This document shows positions 56,296 through 64,000 of a DNA stretch of 64,000 nucleotides, in pieces. Source of the DNA: Turnera subulata (taxonomy: Eukaryota > Streptophyta > Magnoliopsida > Malpighiales > Passifloraceae). The position numbers were made by a program, and so were the translations under genes. The notes beneath the pieces were generated by a model. It saw only the letters and a program-made list of their open reading frames with translations. It had not been told where the DNA came from and made no database searches. Where the stretch lies: contig JAKUCV010003579.1 in NCBI GenBank assembly GCA_028386065.3, positions 224,699-288,698 on the forward strand, read 5' to 3'. Each line of letters opens with the position of its first letter. The stretch's first letter is position 1.

Positions 56296-58975
56296 TTGAT
56301 CTTTTTTTTCCTTCTCTCTCCTCACTTTTCTTTCCATCGACTCTCTTCCGAGTTCGACTGCCCCTTTCTTCCCTTTCTCTCCCTTTCTTTTACCCCTTCC
56401 TTCTCGTTTACAACCGCAGCTGCCGGACGAGATGTTGTCATCGGCGCGTCAAATGGAAGGAGGATCGGGCCTCTGGTGAGACACGCAGTGGAGTCCTGTC
56501 TCGACCTCTGTGAGGAGGCATTGAAGAGCCGTTGTTGCCGTCCGTGCGCCGCCGTTCGTGCCTATCGTCGCCGTCCACCTACAGAAGTCGAAGGAAGGAG
56601 GTTGAGCGAGTTCGACGGGGTGTGGCTGCAACCTGTTCCTTCGCGCCGCCGCCCTTGTCTAGTCGGGTGAGTTCTCGGCTGCCTCTTTCTCTTCCCTCTT
56701 GTCCTCTTCTTTCTGTTTGGTTGTTGACGGGTGTGTTTTTGTGTTCGGTGACAGGTCTAATCGTGTTAATGGCAGACGGTGGAGTCGGGTCTGCTCTAGT
56801 TGTCGGGTCTGATGTGTGGTGCTGCGAGTGGCTTTTGGTGGCGGGTCGACCGTGGTCGGGTGTGAGGCTGTGTGTGGTTGTTTCGAGTTTGTGCTTGGCA
56901 GTGAATGTAGGCTCGGGTTCGCTGCCTTCAACATGTTTTGGCAGATCCAGTTCCGGTTAGGGAGGTTCGGTTTTCCCGGTAAGTTTCCGGTGATTGTCTT
57001 TATGCATCAATTCGTTACTTTTGTAATCTGTGGAGGTTGAGTTGATAAAGTAGATGTTGTTTGGGTTGTGGCCAGTTGCTGGCGGACTGTTGTAGTCGGT
57101 TGCTGGATGTTGTGGATTTTCCGGCGAGGTTTACCGGAATCCGGCGAGCTCCGGGATTTTTCCGGCGAGGCTCGGGTGCTGTTCTGGCAGGACAGAATTT
57201 CTTTCAGGATTTACACGGTAAATTTCCGAGAAATGACGTGCGTTTTATTTTGTACATATCATGTTCGGTAAATGAGATTTAAGTGTTGTATTTAAGATGA
57301 AACGGAATTTTTTAGTGGAAAATCGAGTTTGGAGAGTTGAGTGGCGTGGCCGGTATATGTCCAACACACATAGTATCTTTAGGCCGGAAAGGCCGGGCTC
57401 GGGTTTACTAAATAATAGGATATTCATGACAGATCGGGCTTAGGCCATTAACTCTTTTATTCGATTTATGGATATGGAATGGGCTGTAAGCCCAATAACT
57501 GATAAGTAATTTAAGATGGGCTTTAGGCCCAATGGTTTTGTGATGTGGACTTTAGGCCTGGGTATAAAATTTGTTTTGTTTGGGCTTAGACCCTGATCTC
57601 TTAGTAACGGGCCTAGTGTACGGTTTAAGCTTTAAACAATATTAATAGCATGCATTTATGTAATTGTCATGAATAAACATCTTATATGATGTGTATGTTC
57701 GTAGGACGTTATGGACATAGGAATGTTGAGGCGGGTTAAGGCTTCGGCTTCCGAGGCAATTATTATGGCCAAGGTGAGGACTTATAAACCTTTGTATGCA
57801 TTACTGCCTACAGTGCTCGGTTAATTGTCTTGGTATATAAAGTGGTATTAATTGTTGGTCTTGAATGCTGTATGCATGCTTGTCTGATGTGCTGATGTTG
57901 CTATCTGCGAGTGTACTATGTTGATGATACCTCTGATGCAGTGTGCATGATTTTGTGAACTGTGTACCAGTGTGATATAATACGCCTGTCGTGCATGAGT
58001 TGTTTAGTGTGTTAAATAACGTGATATATGGTTTTGTGGTTTGTGTGGTGTACTGTGGGCTGGAGGCCCGGATTTGAGAATAAGATGTTAAATCCACACA
58101 ACCCTGTTTGACAATAACGTATGGTACAACTCTTAAAGGATAATTGAGAATAACATACTATAATAATTCTACTGTGGGGCTGTCGACCGGTTGGTTCGAG
58201 CGGAAAGTGATACCCCTCGAGATTTCATGCGGTTTAGCATATGGGTCTGTTATGACCGGTTCTACCTCCCTCCTTCTACCTCCCCCTTTCTACCTCCCTC
58301 TTTCTCTCTGTCTCTCTTTCTCTCTCTATGGTTATGTTTGGGCTTCGTGCCTGGTTTATTTGGGCTTATGCCTGGTTGTCTCATGAGACTGGATCGAGCT
58401 CGACGCACACAGTAGAGGGCCCTAATAAAAAATTCAAACCTAATAACAACGATAATAGAATAAGTAATGATTAGTGATGGTCTGTAGTCTGATAATGACT
58501 TGTGTGTGTATTGTGACTTGTTTGTGCATTGTGGTTGCTGTTGCCTGATGCCGGTGTACTTGTAGTTGATTTGTAGTTGTATATTATTGGTTTATTTGTT
58601 TGCGGTGAGACAGTGGTTGGTCTCACCCCCTCACAGACCTTTTACAGGTTAGCTGTTCGATGAGCAGTAGTGCATATCAGCAGGTGGCGGTGCTTTCGTC
58701 CTCGGGTCGGATCCATAGGGTGCATTACATTCATATTTGTTTATGTATTTGTCTTCCGCTGCATACTCATTGTTGTGTAATTTGTTGTATAAATGTTCTT
58801 TGATTTTGTTGTTGATATTGTATCCCGGGGAGAAGGGCATTTTGGTCACTTCACATGCTATACATTCTTCAATGGATGATTTGGGATACGGGTGTCCCGG
58901 GAATGATAAGGGCAATTTGGTCAATCTATAATTAATTTATAACTTATATTAATAAATTGGGACAAGGGCATTTCA

Positions 58976-60443
58976 GTTGGTAGCGGAGCAGGTTGTAGAT
59001 CCTTTGGGATGTCTTGATATGTTTTGTGCTCTTATGTGCATAAATATGCTCCTTTTTTAGTCGTATGTTACATTGACTTATGCATTCATATAGTGAGTCG
59101 TACTTTGGATCCGGTGGAGGACACGCACCTACTGAGGGTCGGAGTGACCCGCTATTGTCGTTGAAATGACATGGTTGCCTTTACAGCTTAGGCTGTAGTA
59201 GAGTTTATTTTGTGGAGTATCCACTATTTTGTCAGAGTCGGTGTAGACTCTTGACTCTTTGTTTGTGTTTCCTGTCTGTGTAGAACTGACCAATACAAGT
59301 AAGAACCATCGGTTTGCTTTTGGATATTACATCGGTGAAGTGATGATCTAATGTGATTCTTATGGATATGATTCTTGTGATATTGGTGATCATGTTATTG
59401 TGGTTTCAATATATAAACTTGAGGATTCGAAGTTACTTGTGAAATTGTAATATGGATTTAATCTTGTTTGGAGTTCGAGATGACCATTTCTTGAATTAAT
59501 TTGAGATTGACCAAATGGCATATTTGGGAAAATGTCTTTCAATGATACTTGAGGTATTTAACTTGGTTGAGATTTGAGATATTAACGGTGGTTGTGATAG
59601 TAAGGTTTGATCATGAATTTCTGTTGAGGTTATAGTCCATGTGTTGGAAGGAGGATGCTAGTAGTATGTTCATTTTGAGGTTTGATTCTTTTAAGGTGAT
59701 CTCGAGTTATGTGATTCAGATGTTAGTTTGTTAAATTATGTGAGGAGAGATACAATGATCTTTTAAGTTCTTTATCAAAGAACCTTTGAAGTTTGTGCTG
59801 GGTATGGCTTGAGGAGTAGATTATGAGCATGAGTATGAGTTATGAAAGGATATTTGAGTCTTGAGGAATCTAAGGTATAGTTTTATAATTATGATATTTC
59901 GGTAATGATTGGGTTCTAGTGTCGGAGGTATGATCCGGGATTTATGTATATACGATTTTGGCTGAATTGGTGTGTGATAAAGGAAATACTTTGAGGTTCA
60001 GAACATGAGATAAATTATGAAATTTTTGGGTCTTGAGATATTCACTTTGGGAATGCTAATCTTGTTACTTAGGTAACAATTCTGGGTTATGTCACTTGAG
60101 GATATGCTTAATGGATTAAAAAGGTGGATATATTTTGTTGAGTGATATAAACGAAATGGTTTATGGATTTCGGTATTAATAGTGATGGTGATGTTTGGAT
60201 GAGACACTTGGGTTGGTACTTCGGTCTTATGCTCTATTGAGCATGTTTGACTTGGTCGATGATCTATTTGTTATATCAGAGTTCTTGCTTGGAAATGAGA
60301 TTGATGAACATGATGGTTCTACTTGGTGGTGTTTGGCCAACGGTATTTTGATACCGGGTGACACCGTTGAGTCAGCTAAACACTTGGTTGCTTGACTTAT
60401 TATATAAATTTCGAGGACGAAATTTTGTTAAGTGGGGTAGAAC
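58976..60443 (+). other. Internal region of element E, non-coding
   Basis: 1468 bp with no supported gene. Primer site TTGGTAGCGGAGC at 58977-58989. The end reads AAATTTCGAGGACGAAATTTT (key part 60406-60425) and then GTTAAGTGGGG, corresponding to the Tekay pol-end module, although no pol precedes it. Confidence 0.78.
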
Positions 60444-61891
60444 TGTAACGCCCCGAATTTTTGGTATTTGATTCTATGGAATTTTCGGAATTTTTGGAAT
60501 TTAATTTCCAATTTTACCCTCTCAGAAGTTTACAAGAATTTTTGGGTCAAATGAATTTAATTATTTATTTATCTTTTAGTGGTATTATTAAAATTGACTT
60601 TGGAATTTATTCCTAAGTGGGAATTCTTTTGAAATAAATGTTTCTGTGCATGAAACACAAGTTGTTTGTAGTTTTGACAAAAACTACGTAGTTTTGGGAG
60701 AGTCAAAGCATAAAACTCAGTGGATGCTCGTGTTTTGACTAGGTTACCTGAATGCTTTGACCTGAGGAGTTAATAGCCAAAACGGCGCCGTTTTGCCAAC
60801 CAAAACGACGCCGTTCTGAGCTCGGCCAAACCCTAGTTTTTAACCTAGGTATAAATTGATCTTTTTTTTCCTTCTCTCTCCTCACTTTTCTTTCATCGAC
60901 TCTCTTCCGAGTTCGGCTGCCCCTTTCTTCCCTTTCTCTCCCTTTCTTTTACCCCTTCCTTCTCGTTTACAACCGCAGCTGCCGGACGAGATGCTGTCGT
61001 CGGCGCGTCAAATGGAAGGAGGATCGGGCCTCTGGTGAGACACGCAGTGGAGTCCTGTCTCGACCTCTGTGAGGAGGCGATGAAGAGCCGTTGTTGCCGT
61101 CCGTGCGCCGCCGTTCGTGCCTATCGTCGCCGTCCACCTACNCCTTTCTTCCCTTTCTCTCCCTTTCTTTTACCCCTTCCTTCTCGTTTACAACCGCAGC
61201 TGCCGGACGAGATGCTGTCGTCGGCGCGTCAAATGGAAGGAGGATCGGGCCTCTGGTGAGACACGCAGTGGAGTCCTGTCTCGACCTCTGTGAGGAGGCG
61301 ATGAAGAGCCGTTGTTGCCGTCCGTGCGCCGCCGTTCGTGCTTATCGTCGCCGTCCACCTACAGAAGTCGAAGGAAGGAGGTTGAGCGAGTTCGACTGGG
61401 GTGTGGCTGCAACCTGTTCCTTCGCGCCGCCGCCCTTGTCTAGTCGGGTGAGTTCTCGGCTGCCTCTTTCTCTTCCCTCTTGTCCTCTTCTTTCTGTTTG
61501 GTTGTTGACGGGTGGGTTTTTGTGTCCGGTGACGGGTCTAATCGTGTTAATGGCAGACGGTGGAGTCGGGTCTGCTCTAGTTGTCGGGTCTGATGTGTGG
61601 TGCTGCGAGTGGCTTTTGGTGGCGGGTCGACCGTGGTCGGGTGTGAGGCTGTGTGTGGTTGTTTCGAGTTTGTGCTTGGCAGTGAATGTAGGCTCGGGTT
61701 CGCTGCCTTCAACATGTTTTGGCAGATCCAGTTCCAGTTAGGGAGGTTCGGTTTTCCCGGTAAGTTTTCGGTGATTGTCTTTATGCATCAATTCGTTACT
61801 TTTGTAATCTGTGGAGGTTGAGTTGATAAAGTAGATGTTGTTTGGGTTGTGGCCAATTGCTGGCGGACTATTGTAGTCGGTTGCTGACTTT
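60444..61891 (+). repeat. Right LTR of element E, truncated
   Basis: It matches 55889-57100 of the left LTR closely, then is interrupted by the MITE; about 1.9 kb of its U5 side is missing. A 220-bp stretch is present twice on either side of one N (60922-61141 and 61143-61362), while the left LTR has it once. Confidence 0.83.
60922..61362. repeat. 220-bp direct duplication around a single N
   Basis: Copies at 60922-61141 and 61143-61362 differ at about one base (GCCTATCG versus GCTTATCG). The N at 61142 lies exactly between them. A redundant join in the assembly is the likely cause. Confidence 0.8.
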
Positions 61892-62258
61892 TGTGAAGGC
61901 CCTCTCCCCGAGGGACCCACCATATTCAGGTATTGTTACATCACTCCCTCCGCCCGATTAAATCCTTTACCATGCTGCAGCACTAGGGATTCGAACTCGG
62001 GACGTGATGCTTTTTATCCCCCTCAAGGAGAGCACCTTCACTAATCCAGCACTAGGGATTCGAACTCGGGACGTGATGCTTTTTATCCCCCTCAAGGAGG
62101 CTGGATTGGTGAAGGTGCTCTCCTTGAGGGGGATAAAAAGCATCACGTCCCGAGTTCGAATCCCTAGTGCTGCAGCATGGTAAAGGATTTAATCGGGCGG
62201 AGGGAGTGATGTAACAATACCTGAATATGGTGGGTCCCTCGGGGAGAGGGCCTTCACA
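61892..62258. mobile_element. Foldback MITE, copy 2
   Basis: It has the same TGTGAAGG/CCTTCACA ends and self-complementary body as copy 1, with a partial internal duplication of the CAGCACTAGGGATTCGAACT segment near 61979 and 62047. The left flank is LTR E; the right flank, after two bases, is LTR F, so there is no direct target duplication. Confidence 0.75.
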
Positions 62259-62260
62259 AT

Positions 62261-62731
62261 ATATTATTGTTTGATATAGGAGTTGATAACGAGCAGTTAC
62301 CTTAGGAACCAGACTTGGAATCTGTTGGGCATTTCCAAAATTGATAATCGGCTAAGGTGAGGATGGATAACCCTTGATATGTTGCCTATAGTACTGTTGT
62401 GTGTTTTGTTGTTTGACTGAACTGCAGAGATGATCATTGTTGATTATTTGACTACTATGGTTATTGTTGTTATTGTTGTTGGACTGTTTTATTGGTTCTG
62501 TGAAAATTGTGTTGTAATTGATGTTGAACTGTTAATTGTGAATAATTGATGTTGTGAAATTGTTGATGGTTTGGTCTGTTGAATAACTTGAGATAATAGA
62601 AAGCTGGATAATTGAGGAAAGAGTATTGGGATTGGAAATGGGAATTGTGATGATGATTTAATTGTCACGTGGAAAGTAGTGGTACGACTAGATGGTTAGA
62701 GGCTAGTTCTGTGGTGGCCATGGTCGGTTTC
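62261..62731 (+). repeat. LTR of element F, second part
   Basis: It continues the interrupted LTR: TTGTTTGATATAGGAG, CTAAGGTGAGGATGGATAAC, and the AATTGTCACGTGGAAAGTAG block also seen (reversed) in LTRs A and B. It stops after GGTCGGTTTC, where the partners continue with CTTGGTTTGG. Confidence 0.8.
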
Positions 62732-64000
62732 TGTTAGTATCCGGGCATGCAAATTGACAATCAAATGCAATAACATACGCAGCGGAAAAACCGGATACAC
62801 ATGGAGGATCCAAGTGAAGGGTAGCTAAACCGAATAACAAAACGAACATACCTGAAACGGTTGAGGTCTTTCACCCAACTAATGAACTGAATCAGCTAGA
62901 GCCGGAAGGATATCCTGCTCCTCTACGGTATCCACACGAACCGTCGATCACAGCCGGAAAACGTCTCATGATCTCCAACCCAAGCACTCCCGAACCGTGG
63001 TGCTAGCTACGGATTTCCAAGAGTTATGTGGTGTTACTTTCTTTCTCAAAGAATGGGTGAGTGTTTGTGTGTGTTCTTACTAGTCTGAAACACACTCTCA
63101 AGGCTCTCAAAAACCAGAATGCAATCAGCCAAAAACCCAAAGCATAATCTAATTATGCCACTCAATTAGTGATTAGGGTAATGGCCAACATAATGGCCCA
63201 TCATGATTAAGATACCCATTATCTTGTCTACCACTAAGCACTAATGGGATTATACATCACAAGCAATCAGGTTTGGCTCAATAATTCTGACAATTATTGT
63301 ATCAAACCAGCCCAAAACGACCCTGGTCCAACCACATCTGGTCGAACCTTGGTCCAACCACGGTTCAACCACTGCTCGAATCAACGATTCTAAGTGTGTG
63401 ACCCTGTAGGCACTTGTAACGTCCGGCAATAATTGCTACCCGAACGACAAGATCAGTACTGATTCAATATGCCTCGGAAACATGTCATCGTCCCTTCGTC
63501 CCATTATCAAGATCAAACACGAGACATGGAATATGTCAATCTCGCATATGTTTAATCTCGGTTTCTTGATCCTCGAGCTAACTGTGTAAAACGGATACTA
63601 ACCATATCACCATATCATAATCCGAGCACGACCGTGCATTTACAGTTCAACTCTATCAAGAAACCATCCGATAATATACCCGTTATATGGGTTGGACAAA
63701 TCCCCTCTGGATCATACAAAACCCACTACACATTTATCATATACCCAATGATTACACTAAGTCTACTCATTTACGAAATAGCCAAGAGTAATATCAAAAT
63801 ATACGACTCATATGTTGGGAACCTTGATGATCACAGGTCTAAGGACAATACATATAAGAACCGCTAATGACAATCATATAACGTTCCATGTAGCGTTCTT
63901 ATGTGGGTCGGTCCAGTCCACAAGTTCTCTAACTTGTACCCGTATGTAGAATTCATATCACATATAATTCTCAACATACGCTAGTCTTAATTTATTATTA
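62732..64000. mobile_element. LTR-like sequence, probably copia, continuing past the window
   Basis: It begins TGTTAGTATCCGGGCATGC exactly where LTR F is interrupted, as an LTR inserted there would. There is no coding sequence through the window end. Copia is suggested by the TGTTAG start, shared with the Sirevirus LTR; orientation and family are not determined. Confidence 0.5.

Larger units (their letters stand above)
55889..58975 (+). repeat. Left LTR of element E
   Basis: It starts TGTAACGCCCTG and ends GACAAGGGCATTTCA. It includes two AAAACGACGCCGTT motifs (56219-56255), a TATA box, a pyrimidine-rich leader and a GC-rich block. The U5 side carries the shared GGTCTCACCCC, CGGATCCATAG and CTTCCGCTGCAT blocks. 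Confidence 0.85.
55889..62260 (+). mobile_element. Non-coding long-LTR retrotransposon E (LARD-like)
   Basis: Left LTR 55889-58975 (3087 bp), internal 58976-60443, right LTR from 60444, broken at 61891 by a MITE. ATATT flanks it at 55884-55888 and 62261-62265 within LTR F. The internal region is non-coding but has the primer site and the pol-end module. The organisation matches element D, although the LTRs are largely different in sequence. Confidence 0.78.
53518..62731 (+). mobile_element. Truncated Tekay/Del-type gypsy element F, split by element E
   Basis: Only the end of pol (53518-54338), the polypurine module and part of the 3' LTR remain on the plus strand. The LTR is 54374-55888, continues at about 62261 after element E, and is cut at 62731 by another LTR. 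Continuity is shown by 'CTTATGTGTGCAT' before and 'TTGTTTGATATAGGAGTTG' after E, adjacent in LTRs A and B. Confidence 0.8.

Noticed and set aside
56296..56960. Cys- and Arg-rich frames in LTR E, repeated at 60856-61741
   Set aside because: The repetition is due to LTR duplication; no recognised fold, and the frame changes between copies by single indels.
62154..62163. GTTCGAATCC as a tRNA or SINE B box
   Set aside because: It is part of the MITE's self-complementary body; no A box or cloverleaf is visible.

Overview
This is a plant nuclear window, probably from a eudicot, made almost entirely of transposable elements. I find no convincing host gene, tRNA, rRNA or CRISPR array. The evidence is Ty3/gypsy chromoviruses with chromodomains, a Sirevirus-type Ty1/copia element, plant Helitron termini, a Mutator-like element with a 10-bp target duplication, an L1-type LINE, and very AT-rich spacers. 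The single N (61142) and the stacked insertions suggest pericentromeric or other heterochromatic DNA. The species cannot be named from sequence alone.

Layout, left to right. (1) 1-6410: a broken plus-strand chromovirus-like gypsy element; only the last bases of its 5' LTR are inside the window. (2) 6411-8437: AT-rich DNA without genes. (3) 8438-27784: a minus-strand Helitron ('A') filled with later insertions. These are a 2.4-kb palindrome made of two LTR 3' ends facing outward and flanked by the 5-bp duplication TAACT (9478-11914), a decayed LINE (about 11970-13970), and a solo copia LTR flanked by CATTG (15221-27154). The solo LTR is itself split by a complete 10.3-kb Tekay/Del-type gypsy element flanked by AAGGT (16621-26932). 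(4) 28388-43376: a second Helitron of the same family and orientation ('B'). It holds a truncated Sirevirus whose remaining pol frame is open (28772-32781) and a rearranged Tekay element (32782-42315). (5) 43377-44220: fragments of further Helitron ends. (6) 44221-52853: a non-coding retrotransposon with multi-kilobase LTRs ('D', duplication AAAAT). Its left LTR carries a Mutator-like element (47365-50211), which carries a foldback MITE (47373-47731). (7) 53518-62731: the 3' part of a plus-strand Tekay element ('F'). Its LTR is split by a second non-coding long-LTR element ('E', 55889-about 62260), whose right LTR ends in another copy of the MITE. (8) 62732-64000: a further LTR-like sequence, probably copia, running off the window.

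How the parts relate. Elements A, D, E and the first gypsy element share a 13-base primer-binding sequence, and A, B, D, E and F share a 20-base near-palindromic module at the polypurine tract. D and E have no coding capacity, so they look like parasites of the Tekay machinery. The autonomous copy A has lost catalytic residues in RNase H and integrase. The two most unusual structures are the U5-to-U5 LTR palindrome at 9478-11914, which was inserted as a unit, and the array of fourteen AACATCGATGTT palindromes in the Sirevirus LTR, arranged as seven doublets with a 20-21-bp pitch.
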